Assembly (NCBI RefSeq): GCF_910594005.1
Contig: NC_057825.1
Location: 52,979,037 to 53,043,036, forward strand
From: Cervus elaphus
Taxonomy: Eukaryota; Chordata; Mammalia; Artiodactyla; Cervidae
Reading direction: 5' to 3'
Length of the DNA stretch: 64,000 nt
Part shown: in pieces, positions 33,753 through 44,496 of the stretch
How positions within the stretch are numbered: position 1 is the first letter of the stretch
Layout of the letters: each line of letters opens with the position of its first letter
Notes under the pieces: generated by a model
Databases searched by the model: none
Seen by the model: the letters and a program-made list of their open reading frames with translations, nothing else
Told to the model about the DNA's origin: nothing
Made by a program: the position numbers and the translations under genes

Positions 33753-33904
33753 TGCTCAGTAACCTGGATTTGGATTTGCCACCAATCCCCTGCTTTTGCT
33801 TCAAGTTCTTCAGAAGTGGCAATGGGGTGTTTTTTTTTTTTTTTTTTTTTTATTGGTCTCCTCATATCTTTTGTTCAGAATTTAGCATAACTGTGCATGA
33901 ATGC

Positions 33905-34056
33905 ATTTTTTTTGTAATTTTAATTTTTATTACTTTTAACACCAAAAACATTTTGTGTTGGAGTATAGCCAATTTACAATGCTGTGGTAGTTTCAGGTGA
34001 ACAGTGAGGGACTCAGCCATACATATGCATGTATCCATTCTTTCCCAAGCCCCCTA
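33905..34056 (-). mobile_element. L1 3' tip inside the LTR, reverse
   Basis: The poly-T start, then TTTTGTGTTGGAGTATAGCC and GTGGTAGTTTCAGGTGAACAG, are the antisense of the ruminant L1 3' UTR end. Comparing the two LTR copies shows that this segment is extra here and splits GCATGAATGCA from TGCAGTTATTTTTAG. Confidence 0.75.
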
Positions 34057-34310
34057 CATGCAGTTATTTTTAGTTCCATAAATTTTCTTGTATTTTGTTG
34101 CTTAAGAAGAGGTGTGAAAAAAAAAAGAAGAAGAAGAAGAGGTGTGTCCAGTGTGAGCCTTGCAGTATTACAGCAAAGAGTTCCAGGTCCCAGACCTGTA
34201 TCAAACATGAAGACTTGCACTTTGCTAGGCACAAACAGTGCTGTGTGCAAAGGAGCCCAAAAGACTGTACGTGATCTGGCAGTTTCTAGAAACTGTTGCC
34301 ACTTTCCCTG

Positions 34311-34588
34311 AATTCTGATGAAGTACCCACTTCTTACCTCTTAAAAGTTTCTTGCCTCCTTCCCCTTAACAAGGTTGGCTCTTTAGAGTAGGAGCTCTCC
34401 ATTTACCATTCCTTGATCAACAACTAAAGTTTCTGCTCTGTTTTGCTGGACCTGATCTCATTCAAAAGACGTGCGGGACACTGGGAATGGAAGAACACAA
34501 TTGGTGTCCACCTGATCCAAGAGGGTCAGAAACAGTTGGAGGTCCTATGAATCTGAGTAAAATGTAGTTCAATATTTTACACAAACTA
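34311..34588. other. Unassigned, possible LTR-related sequence
   Basis: The phrase CAACAACTAAAGTTTCTGCTCTG (about 34420-34442) is like the polyadenylation region of a forward retroviral LTR, but I cannot align the rest. Confidence 0.3.
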
Positions 34589-34707
34589 AATGGCAACCCA
34601 CTCCAGTATTCTTGCCTGGAGAATCCCATGGACAGAGGAGTCTGGCTGGCTACAACCCATAGGGTCGCACAGAGTCAGACATGACTGAAGCAATTTAGAA
34701 CAGCACA
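34589..34707 (+). mobile_element. Bov-tA 3' half, forward
   Basis: Only the body is present (TGGCAACCCACTCCAGTATTC to ACATGACTGAAGCAATTTAG). The tRNA-derived head is missing, so it is a 5'-truncated SINE. Confidence 0.85.
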
Positions 34708-34730
34708 GAGGTACTTAGAGGTGCTCCTGG

Positions 34731-34980
34731 GTACAGCACTTTGATAGCATCATCTTTTTAGGGCTTTGACTAGCTCTGTTAGAATTCCATCTCATCCACT
34801 GACTTTATTGACAGCAGAGCTTCCTAAGGCCCACTTGACTTCACTTGATAGCTGGATGGCATCACCAATGCAATGAACATGAATTTGAGCAAAACCCAGG
34901 AGATGGTGAAGAACAGGGAAGCCTGGCGTGCTGCAGTCCATGGGGTCACAAGAAGATGGATATGGCTCAGAGACTCAACA
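34731..34980. mobile_element. Short BovB remnant with 5' inversion
   Basis: Positions 34731-34845 are antisense BovB from the start of the RT (GTACAGCACTTTGATAGCATC to CCACTTGACTTCAC). Positions 34849-34980 are the sense BovB 3' tip (GCTGGATGGCATCACC to GGCTCAGAGACTCAAC). The arrangement is as in the larger inverted copies, but about 0.9 kb of BovB between the two parts is missing. No TSD was found. Confidence 0.75.
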
Positions 34981-35721
34981 ATACTGTCAAAATACACAAC
35001 AAATTTTTAAAACTGTTATTAAATATCTTGATTTCCCTTGTCATATCAATTTTATCTTGTTCTGGGTTCCATTCTTTCAGAATCTTTTAAAATCTAACAA
35101 GGCTTATGAACTTACTTGAACTCCATTTTTCATACATGATAATACATTTATTCATTCATTTATTTATTCATTATTATCCATGGAGCCCCTCAGCAAATCC
35201 TGAGAGGGTATAAAACACACAAGAGTAACAGTCCTATGTGCAGACAGACATCCAAAGGAATAACATATTTTTGAACAAAAATATACAAATATTTCCATGG
35301 AAAAACAATCTCTGCAGTTATGGATGGTTGTTTGGGGGAAGTTAGGGACCTCCTAGAGTATTTACACTGGGGAAAAAAGATGTTTGTATCAATTACACAA
35401 GAAGAGGTAACTTAGATTTTTTTTTTTTTAAATATGTTCAAGGACACATTGGAATAAAACAAACAAACAAACAAAAACAAATCAATAAATGGCGTTTGCT
35501 GGAAACTACATTAACACTGAAACAATGTCCTTCTCCTGATTCTGAAGCAAAGTTTTGGGAATATGTCTGTCATAGTCTTTGTGACAGTTTGGCTGGGATG
35601 CTGTCTTGGGTATGATTCTCACCAACAGCTGAGTTCCTTTGTGTAGGCCATAGCTAGATATGGACAGTACAACCTCTCTCTTGGCTGGCATGTATCTATG
35701 AAGCTTATCCCTGATTCTTAT
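34981..35721. other. Unassigned DNA with simple repeats
   Basis: It contains an ATTC/ATTT repeat (35146-35176), a T run (35419-35430) and an AAAC repeat (35459-35484). No gene or transposon is recognised in the remainder. Confidence 0.45.
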
Positions 35722-36380
35722 GATCAGGGATATTTGTTTTTGCCATTTTATTTTTTTTTTAATTGAAGGATAATTGCTTTACAGAATTTTGTGGTTTTCT
35801 GTCATACATCAACAAGAATCAGCCATAGGTACACCCATGTCCCCTCACTCCTAAACCTCTTTCCATCTTCCTCCCCATCCCACCCTTCTAGATTGTCACA
35901 GAGCTCCTGTTTGAGTTCCCTGAATCATATGCAAATTTCCATTGGGGATCTATTTTACATATGGTATTATAAATTTCCATGTTACACTCTTCATACTTCT
36001 TACCCTATCCCTCCTCTACTCACTCCGTGTCCATAGGTTGGTTCTCTATGTCTGTTTCCCTATTGCTGACCTGAAAATAAATTTATCAGTACCATATTTC
36101 TAGATTCCATATATAAGCATCAGTATGCTATATTATATTTTTCTTTCTGACTTACTTCACTCTATATAATAGGTTCTAGGTTCATCCACCTCATTAGAAC
36201 TGACTCAAATGTGTTTCTTTTTATGGTTAAGTAGCATTCCATTGTATAGATGTACCACCACTTCTTTATCCATTTATCTGTCGATGTAAATCTAGGTTGC
36301 TTCCATGTTCTAGCTACTGTAAATTGTGCTGCAGTGAACATTGTGGTACATGTGTCTTTTTCAATTTTGGTTCCTCAGAG

Positions 36381-37061
36381 TGAAAGATTGCTGCTACAAG
36401 CTGTGTGCTATGCCTATGCCTCCAGAGGAGAAGATTTCCATCCAGGGCCAGAGACCAAGTTTGACCACTTGGAGTCTTTTGTGTAACAAAATTTTACCAA
36501 AGTATGAAAGAGATAGAGTATATCTCTGATATAGACTTCAGAAGGGAGCATAAAAATGCCCCTTGCTAGTTTTTAGCAAGGCATTTTATGTCTGTTAGCA
36601 AGTTGTTAATCAGATAAGGAAAACACTTCAAGGCAGAGGGAGTTTCACCAGGCCCTTCTCCCACAATACGTATTTTTGAGATAGAATGGCATGAGATGTG
36701 TCATCCCCTGCCATAAGACAATTGATGTGAATACTGGCTTGTTGAGCCATTATCAGCCCAAGGTTTGAGAAAAGAAAAAAAGTTAGGTGGAACCATTTTG
36801 AAGAAAGGCAGATTTGAAAGCAAATATATAGTTTCATTACCATAACTTAAGAAAAACATTTCCATAAGAAAAAAACATTGGTTAGTTCAAAGTTTGAGAA
36901 AAGTCAGGCAGAACCAAGTGTCCTCAACACAGAATTAAAGAAAGCTTCTTTTAATTCTGTGTAGAGAAGAAAAAAGCAAACAAACAAGCAAAAATATCTG
37001 CTACTTGCAGTTTATTTCCTCCTGCCTGTTGGGGACCTCTGGTCTTCCTACCTGTTACCCA
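36381..37061 (-). mobile_element. Solo LTR nested in L1, 681 bp
   Basis: The element begins TGAAAGATTG and ends GTTACCCA, the TG...CA ends of retroviral LTRs. It interrupts the L1 between CCTCAG and GGTATATGG. Flanking heptamers ctcagag (36374-36380) and ctcaagg (37062-37068) each differ by one base from the expected L1 sequence ctcaggg, as decayed short TSD copies would. The block TTTTGTGTAACAAAATTTTACC suggests that the polyadenylation end is at the left, so the LTR is antisense. No internal viral genes remain. Confidence 0.8.
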
Positions 37062-37106
37062 CTCAAGGGTATATGGCTAGTAGTGGGATTACTGGGTCAT
37101 ATGGTG

Positions 37107-37190
37107 GTTACCATACCACCCTGAACATGCCTGATCTCATCTGATATTGGAAGCTAAGTAGGGTTGGGCCTGGTTAGTACTTGGATGGGA
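37107..37190 (+). pseudogene. 5S rRNA pseudogene fragment
   Basis: Nucleotides of about 9-88 of 5S rRNA are recognisable: CCATACCACCCTGAAC, GGAAGCTAAGTAGGGTTGGGCC, TGGTTAGTACTTGGATGGGA. Several differences from 5S are C-to-T or G-to-A changes at former CpGs. The 5' eight bases and the 3' third are missing, and there is no T-run terminator, so it is not a functional gene. It abuts a truncated L1. Confidence 0.92.
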
Positions 37191-37204
37191 GATCACAGAT
37201 ATTT

Positions 37205-37494
37205 TGACATTGGTATTATCACATTCACAATTCTGTAATGCATTATTTACATTATTTTCACAGCAATTTTCTTGGGTTCCAGTCTAGGAAGGAGGCAAAT
37301 GAGTACTCCATATTATTCATAATTGGAGATTGAGTAATATTTTCTTTTTTTTTCCAAAAATAACAGAAACATTCATTAAAAACTTGATTCAGGAGTGGAT
37401 GAATCCATTTATAGACACAAAGCAAAGGCTGAGGAGGCTTTGAAGTAGAAACTTCCAGAAGAAAAAACAGAGCATATTAAAAGAAAAGGGGATT
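37205..37494. other. Unassigned short stretch between two L1s
   Basis: The sequence between the 5S/L1 insertion and the next L1 has no recognisable feature. Confidence 0.4.
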
Positions 37495-38835
37495 TTAAGA
37501 AATGAAATTAGAACACTATACACAAAAATAAATTCATACTGGATTAAAGATCTAAGTGTAAGACCAGAAGTTATTAAACTCTTAGAAGAAAACATAGAAC
37601 ACTCTTTGACATAAATTGCAGAGAGATCCTCTTTGACCCACCTCCTAGAGTAATAGAAATAAAAACAAACAAACAATCAAAAAATAAACAAATGGAATCT
37701 AATTTAATTTAAATGCTTTTGCACAGCAAAGGAAACGAAAAATAAGATGAAAAGACAACCCTCAGAATGGGAGAAAATGATTGCCTATGAAGCTACTGAC
37801 AAAAAGTTAATTTCCAAAATATACAAGAAGCTCGAGATCACAAAAACAAACAACCCAAATCAAAAAAAAAATATAAGACCTAAACATACATTTATCCAAA
37901 CAGGACATACAGATAGCCAATAAACACATGGGGGGAAAAAAAAAAAAGCCTAACATCACTCATTATCAGAGAATGCAGATCAAACTAAAATGAGGTATCA
38001 CCAGTCAGAATGACCATCATCAAAAATCTACAGATCATAAATGCTGGAGAGGATGTGGAGAAAAAGGAGACCTCTTACACTGTTGAAGGGAATGTAAATT
38101 GATACAATTACTATGGGTAACAGTATGGAGATTCCTTAAAAACTAGGAATAAAGCTAATGTGACCCAGCAGTCCCATTACTGGGCATACATCCTGAGAAA
38201 ATCATAATTCAAAAATGCACATCTACTCCAATGTTCATTGCAACATTATCTTACAATAGCCAGAGGACATGGAAGCAAGCTAGATGTCCATCAACAGATG
38301 AATGGATAACAGATTTGTGGTACATATATACAATGGAATTACTCAGCCATAAAAAGGAATGCATTTGAGTCAGTTCTAGTGAAGTAGATGAACCTAGAAC
38401 CTATTCTACAGACTGAAGTAAGTCAGAAAAAGAAAGCCAAAGATATATATTGACACATATGTATGAAATCAAGAAAAACAGTACTGATAAACCTATTTGC
38501 AGGGCAGGAATAGAGACACAGACATAGAGAACAGACTTATGGACATAGTAGGGGAAGGAGAGGTTGAGACAAATAGAGAGAGTAGCATTGAAACACATAT
38601 ACTACCATATGTAAAACAGACAGCTAGTGGGAAGTTGCTGTATATCACAGGGAGCTCAATCTAGTACTCTACAAAAACCTAGAGGAGTGGGATGGGGTAG
38701 GGATTGTGAGAGAAACTCAAGAGGGAGGGGACACATGTATACTTACATCTCATGCTGCTATACATCAGAAACCAATACCACATTGTAAAGCAATTATTCT
38801 TCAATTGATTTTTTTTTTAATTAATAAAATAAAAC
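37495..38835 (+). mobile_element. L1 ORF2 C-terminus and 3' UTR, forward
   Basis: It runs from the ORF2 C-terminal region (CTAAGTGTAAGACCAGAAG, AATGGGAGAAAATGATTGCC, GGAGAGGATGTGGAGAAAAAGG, CAGCAGTCCCATTACTGGGC, CTCAGCCATAAAAAGGAATGC) into the 3' UTR and an A-rich tail near 38835. Indels and stops are frequent, so no long ORF2 frame survives. It is a separate, forward L1 fragment about 1.3 kb long. Confidence 0.88.
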
Positions 38836-39114
38836 CAAACAAAAAAAGCATTCAGAGATGTTTTGTGTCTCAAGGATGTCATTTCATCACAAATAAGGTA
38901 AGTAATCCAGAATATGTGCTCCTATCCTTTATGCTTCTCCTTCCCACGGGAGCCTACTTTAACATTTGTTAGAAAAATCTGGTGGGTTGTCTTCACTTTC
39001 ACACCTGCATAGAATCTCCTGTTACTAAGGGGTCCCATGAACAAAGGTCTCTCAGCAGGAAGAGCAAGACAACTCAGCAGTGACAAAAAGCAAGAACAGG
39101 AGAAGCACACACCT
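38836..39114. other. Unassigned DNA
   Basis: Nothing recognisable was found between the L1 tail and the next SINE. Confidence 0.4.
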
Positions 39115-39126
39115 GTGATCTATGAC

Positions 39127-39351
39127 AGGGTTTTCAGGTGGCCCTAGTGGTAAAGAACCCTCCTGCCGATGCAGGCAACATAAAAGATGCAGGTTCAACC
39201 CTTGGGTCAGGAAGAGCCCCTGGAGGAGGGCATGGCAACCCACTCCAGTATTCTTGCCTGGAGAACCCCTTGGACAGAGAACCCTGGTGAGCTACAGTCC
39301 ATAGGGTCACACAGAGTCAGACACACCTGAAGCAACTTGGCATGCATGCAT
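39127..39351 (+). mobile_element. Bov-tA SINE, forward, with TSD
   Basis: The copy runs from GGGTTTTCAGGTGGCCCTAGTGG to CACCTGAAGCAACTTGGCATG. Flanks gtgatctatgac (39115-39126) and gtgacctatgac (39352-39363) match at 11 of 12. Confidence 0.93.
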
Positions 39352-39363
39352 GTGACCTATGAC

Positions 39364-39768
39364 TCTGCAGCTTCCAGAAAAGATTGTTTTCTGAATGTTG
39401 TTTTGTTTTTGTGGAGTTTTTTGTTTGTTTGTTTGTTTTAATCTCCTTTGTAGCCTGAATCACATTCAAAGTATTTGTAATGCATTTTGCTTTGTGGCCT
39501 AACTTAGCTCAGATAGTTAAAAGTTAGTATAGAGTTCTAATGGGACCAATTCCTTGGGGCCAGATCTCTATTAAGTGAGTTCTGTTAATTATACTAGTCC
39601 TCTGGTCCCCAGTCCCCTAAATGTTATTACAAGGCCAGCTAGGGTATGAGTCTGGGTGACAAAAAAATTGAAAAACAGAACAAAAGCACCACATATCCCA
39701 GAGAACATATGCTACAATAACTTTTTTTTTCTTTCTTTCTCTCATCTCTTTCAGAAAGAAAAGGGGTT
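39364..39768. other. Unassigned DNA with TTTG repeat
   Basis: A TTTG repeat lies at 39419-39440. Otherwise nothing is recognised. Confidence 0.45.
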
Positions 39769-39778
39769 TAGAAAGAAC

Positions 39779-39983
39779 ATTGTTGTTGTTGTTTAGTCAC
39801 TCAGTCATGTTCAACTCTTTGAGAACCCATAGTCAGTAGTCCTCCAGGCTCCTCTGTCCATGGATTTTCCCAGGCAAGAATACTGGAACGTATTCAAATA
39901 CTGGAGTGTATTTTGACCCAGGGATCAAACCTGTGTCTCCTGCTTAGCAGGCGGATTCTTTACTACTAACCATCTGGGAAGTC
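39779..39983 (-). mobile_element. Bov-tA SINE, reverse, with TSD
   Basis: It runs from GTTGTTGTTTAGTCACTCAG to CTAACCATCTGGGAAGTC and has a small local duplication of the AATACTGGA phrase. Flanks tagaaagaac (39769-39778) and tagaaaggac (39984-39993) match at 9 of 10. Confidence 0.9.
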
Positions 39984-39993
39984 TAGAAAGGAC

Positions 39994-40629
39994 CTGTGGC
40001 AAAAGCAATGCAGTGAATATTTGTAATCTACCCTAATGCTGAAAAGAGGCAATAAGTATACAGTAATAAGTCTATTCCAACTGTTCTATGAGACAATTCT
40101 ATGCTAACTATTTCTTGCTTCTCCTTCAGTGAAGTCAATCGAAAATTCAACATTGGCCTAATTACCATGAGAATTTTGATTTTATTCTCAGAAGGTTCAA
40201 TCAGATCTTAGAGAAACAAACAGATTTGAAACAATACTTACTATGAAATATACAACAGAAACAAGTCACAGAAGTAGATTAGGAAACAAAATAACATCAG
40301 ACCCCCAACTATCAGTACTCCACAATGGGGCTCTGCATTCAACATTATGAGAGAAAATTATTTTGAACTTTAAATTTCATATCCAGTTCAACGATCAAAT
40401 AAGAAAAGAAAGAAAGACATGAGTAAATATGCGAATACTAAAAAATAAAAAAAAAATTTTAAAAAAACAAACAAACCTTGAGACTCTTTAAGAAAGTAAG
40501 AAGTTAAAATGTGATCCTTCAAAATCAAGGAAATAAACCAAAACAAAGAAGTCCTGTCATCTGCAAATGAATAACTAAAAATAGAAGTGAAAGATGCTCA
40601 ACCCCCTTGCCAGTTGTTTTCCAGGAGCC
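39994..40629. other. Unassigned DNA, possible old L1/HAL1 relic
   Basis: About 40340-40570 (GAAAATTATTTTGAACTTTAAATTTC, CCAGTTCAACGATCAAATAAG, GGAAATAAACCAAAACAAAG) is reminiscent of an old L1/HAL1 segment. The match is weak. Confidence 0.35.
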
Positions 40630-41190
40630 TAGAGAATAGTCAGTCCAAGATGGTGGCCGAGAACTCAGACTCCATCACCAAAGAAAAGTAACAGAACAGA
40701 GATGATCAACTTATTACCAACTAGGGTTCCTGGTCTACCTTATCAACAGAAATTGATAAGATTCCAAACAAGAAATTCTGGCAAGGCCTTATCAGGGCTC
40801 TTGCTGCAGTGAGGGGGTGGTGCGTGGGCGTGGTGCAAACAATAGGTGCTAGCTTGCTGGGAGGGGGGAGGGATGAGTAGTGAACTGGTTCCTTAAATAA
40901 GGTGAGGTTAGGAGTAAGTCCAGGGGTAGGGCCAGAGGAGTGTCCTTAGATGGTCTGTCTGTACCGTTCTTGGTGCTATTTGAGATTTTGGTCTTTTTGT
41001 ATCATGTTGTGTTGTTCATAATTTGCCTCAACTGTGCGTGCATGCAGTTATTTTTAGTCTCTTATATTTTTTGCTTTTTCCATTTTGTTGCTCCAGGAGA
41101 AGTTAGTCTAGGGACAGGCACCACTGCAAAGGGTCCCAGCCTGTTTCAAACTCTCTGTGCTTGCATTTATGGACAATTGATTTAGACTTC
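40630..41190 (-). mobile_element. Endogenous retrovirus LTR, reverse, second copy
   Basis: It is the same LTR family as 33250-34310 without the L1 interruption. Reading the minus strand, CTTATTTAAGGAACC (about 40890-40904 on the plus strand) is a TATA-like element, and GATAAGGCC lies where the first copy has AGTAAAGCC, so the polyadenylation signal has decayed. No viral internal region flanks it. The first copy lies 6.3 kb away in the same orientation, but the DNA between holds unrelated repeats. Confidence 0.65.
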
Positions 41191-41221
41191 AATAAAGAGC
41201 TTGTCCAGGAAGAAGCAAGTT

Positions 41222-41437
41222 TGTGTTCAGTCGCTCAGTCGTGTCTGACTCTTTTGAGTTCTCATGGACTGTAGCCCATCAGGCTCCTCTGTCCATGGAA
41301 TTTTCCAGACAAGAATACTTGAGTGGGTTTGCCATTCCCTCCTCTAGGGGATCTTCCCGACCCAAGGATTGAACCCACTTCTCTTGCATCTGCTGCATGG
41401 ACAGGCAGATTCTTTAGCACTAGTGCCACCAGCGAAG
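41222..41437 (-). mobile_element. Bov-tA SINE, reverse
   Basis: It runs from TGTGTTCAGTCGCTCAGTCGTGTC to CTAGTGCCACCAGCGAAGTCC and is well preserved over its whole length. Confidence 0.93.
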
Positions 41438-41626
41438 TCCCAACAAAAATAAAAGATAGTTATTAATTACTTGAGAAAGAGTCTCAAGAAAAAAGTGTAA
41501 TAATAATTTATGACTAACTCAGCAGTGAATTATTGCTCACTCTCATAGAAATATAAAAAGAATTTTCATTAAACATGAAAAACATTCAGGGGTGGAAAAA
41601 AGGCATGCAGTTACATGTATTCAGTA

Positions 41627-41675
<49 letters not shown>

Positions 41676-43789
41676 GGGGAACAGGAACTGAATTTGAGCT
41701 TAGAGTAGACTTTGTGAACAAACTGCTTTTCTGTGTTACAAGCCTTATTCTAAGATTTAACTTTCGAATTTTTATATGTTCCACTTTAATTAAAGCAGAA
41801 AGTAAGATGTTAGACATTTCTCTAGAGGCTGTTGATTCACTGATTGGAATGTTGTAAAGTTGGGGTTTTGAGGGTGTATATGCTGTTTCACATATTGCAT
41901 AATGTTGTCAAAGACACCTGAGAAAACTTGTGGAAAAAGCAGGGATGGAAAGAAAAATAAATGAAACAAGTTGCTGCCTGCTACTTCCCTCTTTGTGTTC
42001 AGCCTCTCTGCCATTCTAGCATACTACAAATTGCTCAGTTCTGATTCAGAAGAGTATGGGCAGGCCAATTAGATCTTTTTTATCCTCTCCTCTATCTTTT
42101 CCTCGCTGCTTCCCAGGGATTTTTGGTATTGCACATTACAATTGGAAAATTCTTCTGTCCTCTTGTAAAAACTCTAAGGCAGATACTGCTGTACTATAAA
42201 ATAACTTGTTTATTTTCTATATCGTTTCTGTTTACTTTATTATGATTACATCTGTTGTTTTTTAAAGACGTTCAAAAAATTTTAACAGGATTTTGTAGCT
42301 TGGGATTTTAGCTGCATTTGCTTGTGTTTCATAGCAAAGTTTTCCTCTTGGGAAATAAATTGTGCTAGCAAAATTAGGATTATCCTTTTTTTGAAGCTAG
42401 TTCTGCCATAAAGTGAGGCTTTTGAAATCACATAATGTTTTTTTGTTTTTTTGTTTTTTTTCTCTGAGAAGTGATAATGTCAAAAATGTGATCAGGTTTC
42501 TCTCTGAAAATTAAAGACCCAAGCAGGCTAATTTTTGATTTAGCAATAGATTACTGTAGACTGATTTCAGAAATTCATTTTAGGTTTCCAGGTTCACTGA
42601 TTCACTAGCTTTATTATAGTTGAATATTTCACTACAGTAAGGATTTATTCTATTGGCTAAAGAAGTACATGATCCTCACTTTTTTAAAACTCAATATGAG
42701 CTATAGACATTTGTGGGGATTCAATATATTAGGGAATTACTATTTGACACACAACCTATTGTGAGCAAATACGACAAAGAATACCTTTTGTAAATGGGAT
42801 TGTATAGGATGCATTCAGCCTACTTAAAAGAATAAAACTATTTACTGGTTTTAACATAATTAGCAATCTCTATGCAGATATGTTCTGCTACTAATGTGAC
42901 TGATAGATTGAAAAGAGTTAGTCCATGAAACAGCTCCTAAGCTAAATGTTCTGATTACTGTGTGATTTTGAAAGTAAAGTTTTCTTTCATATTCAAAGAA
43001 TTTCCCAAATTTCTTTATGTATTTAGTCAACACACATTTATTTGGTGTTGAAGTTGCAAAGATGAATGAAACATGCTCTGTTATCAGTGTTTATAGCTAG
43101 AAAGAATATGTATAAAGGATTGCAGCAAAACCTTTCTATTAAGTGCAACTGTTTAATTAATTAAGATATGATGTGACTCAAAGGATAAAGGCTAAGACTT
43201 CAGTTCTAAATACATAGATGTTGTAGTATATTCTAGATGGACAGAATGGCATCTACAAAGCTCAAGGGTAAATGTTTCTTATGTGGAAAATAAGTTACTT
43301 GCATCATTGTAGAATGAGTAAAGAGGCTGGAGGTAAGGTCTTATGATCAATTTTAAGACCTGAAAGTGTAGGAAAAACAACATGGCAGTGGAGAGTCATT
43401 AAAGTTCTCAAATTGATAAATAATATGAATAGAACTTAAATCAGGCAGCTGTGTAAGAGTAGCTACAAACCTAGGGGCAGGGGATTAAGAGACTAAATCA
43501 CACAAGAGAAAATGTAGACCAAGGAGAGCAGAAATTTGATAACCAGTTATGCTAAAACATTATAATGCAAAAAAAAAAAGAAAAAGAAAAAAAAATTGTT
43601 GACCTGGAGTTTAGATGTATGTTTTATGTACTTGTTTGAAAATATATACTATGGGGGAGAGGTGACAAAATGATGAAGTAAAACAATATTGATTATTACT
43701 ATGAAATTATAGATCATCTTGTGTCTCTCTTCTCAAATAAGTAAAAAATTCCTTAAAGTCAGGGATTCTCATGCATTTTAAAAAATTGT
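41438..43789. other. Unassigned AT-rich DNA, 2.35 kb
   Basis: A GT microsatellite at 41623-41670 and an A-rich run near 43568-43597 are the only recognised features. I see no open frame beyond chance and no named transposon in this long stretch. Confidence 0.45.
41623..41670. repeat. (GT)n microsatellite
   Basis: About twenty GT units, nearly pure, likely polymorphic. Confidence 0.95.
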
Positions 43790-44279
43790 GAAGTAAGAAA
43801 ATTTGTATTTAACTATTTTGTAAGTCCATTTCCAAAACTTTTTATCATCCTAAATAAAAATTCTATAGCCATTAAGTAACAACTCCCTATTTCCCTTCAC
43901 CCCCGGTAATTAATAATCTTTCTATCACCATCATTTTTTCCTTTTCTATATATTTCCTGTAAGTGGAATCACAAAACATATTCTCCTTTGTATCTGGTTT
44001 GTTTCACTTAAAAATTTTTCAAGGTTCACTGATGTCCTAGCATATCCATTGTATTTATCCAGGCATCTGTAAATGAACATTTGGATCATTTCTACCTTCT
44101 GGTTATTTTGAATAAAGCTACAAAAACATTTCCATACAAATATCAGTTTGAGTCCCTCCTTTCTGATTCTTTCTGGTATTGTACCTACCTAGGAGTAGAA
44201 TTGTTGAAGGTAATTCGTATTTAAATTTACAAGAAACCACCTAACCATTTACCACAAAGGCTGCACCATTTTACATTCT
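43790..44279 (-). mobile_element. Old mammalian L1 3' region, reverse
   Basis: On the plus strand it reads GTAAGTGGAATCACAAAACAT, TCAAGGTTCACTGATG, GCATCTGTAAATGAACATTTGG, ACCTAGGAGTAGAATTG and GCTGCACCATTTTACATTC. This is the antisense order of an old L1 3' UTR and ORF2 end. Confidence 0.8.
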
Positions 44280-44418
44280 CTATGGGGTTTCCTAGGCAAG
44301 AATGCTGGAGTAAGCTGCCATTTCCTTCTCCAGCGGATCTTCCTGCCTCAGAGATCACACGCATATTCCCTGAATTGTCAGGCAGATTCTTTACCACTGA
44401 GCCACTAGAGAAGCCCCA
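44280..44418 (-). mobile_element. Bov-tA SINE, reverse, partial
   Basis: It starts within the body (TATGGGGTTTCCTAGGCAAG) and ends in the antisense head (GAGCCACTAGAGAAGCCCC). About 65 bases of the 3' body are missing at the left, next to the L1. Confidence 0.85.
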
Positions 44419-44496
44419 TATACATATATAACATGTATAAAATGATTGATACATATATATATGTGTATGTGTGTGTGTGTATATACACATATATAC
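44419..44496. repeat. Compound TA/TG/CA repeat
   Basis: Runs of ATATAT, TGTGTG and then ATACACATATATACAC follow one another, giving a partly self-complementary tract like the one at 21.1 kb. Confidence 0.85.

Larger units (their letters stand above)
33250..34310 (-). mobile_element. Endogenous retrovirus LTR, reverse, first copy
   Basis: This solo-LTR-like block shares ordered anchors with 40630-41190: AAGATGGC; ACAAGAAATTC and GGCAAGGC; GTCCAGGGGTTGGGC; ACTGTGC; TGCAGTTATTTTTAG; and TTTTGTTGCT. On the minus strand AGTAAAGCC is a decayed polyadenylation signal and an ATATAATG stretch upstream could be the TATA box. It is interrupted by an L1 3' end at 33905-34056 and has gained a poly-T run at 33830-33851. 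No gag, pol or env frame adjoins it. The exact ruminant LTR family is not named. Confidence 0.65.
35736..37190 (-). mobile_element. L1 3' fragment with 5S rRNA piece at its 5' end
   Basis: The L1 is antisense from its tail side at 35736 to 37106, where it is 5'-truncated within the ORF2 end (GTGGGATTACTGGGTCATATGG). It is split by an LTR at 36381-37061. The 84 bases beyond it (37107-37190) are 5S rRNA in the opposite orientation to the L1. Flanks gatcagggatattt (35722-35735) and gatcacagatattt (37191-37204) match at 12 of 14 and enclose both pieces, so they probably arrived together. Confidence 0.75.

Noticed and set aside
37107..37190. A functional 5S rRNA gene
   Set aside because: It lacks the first eight bases and the last third, has several substitutions, and has no T-run terminator.
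33250..41190. The two like-oriented LTRs as ends of one provirus
   Set aside because: The DNA between them holds SINEs, BovB, L1 and unassigned sequence but no recognisable retroviral internal region, so two solo LTRs are the simpler reading.
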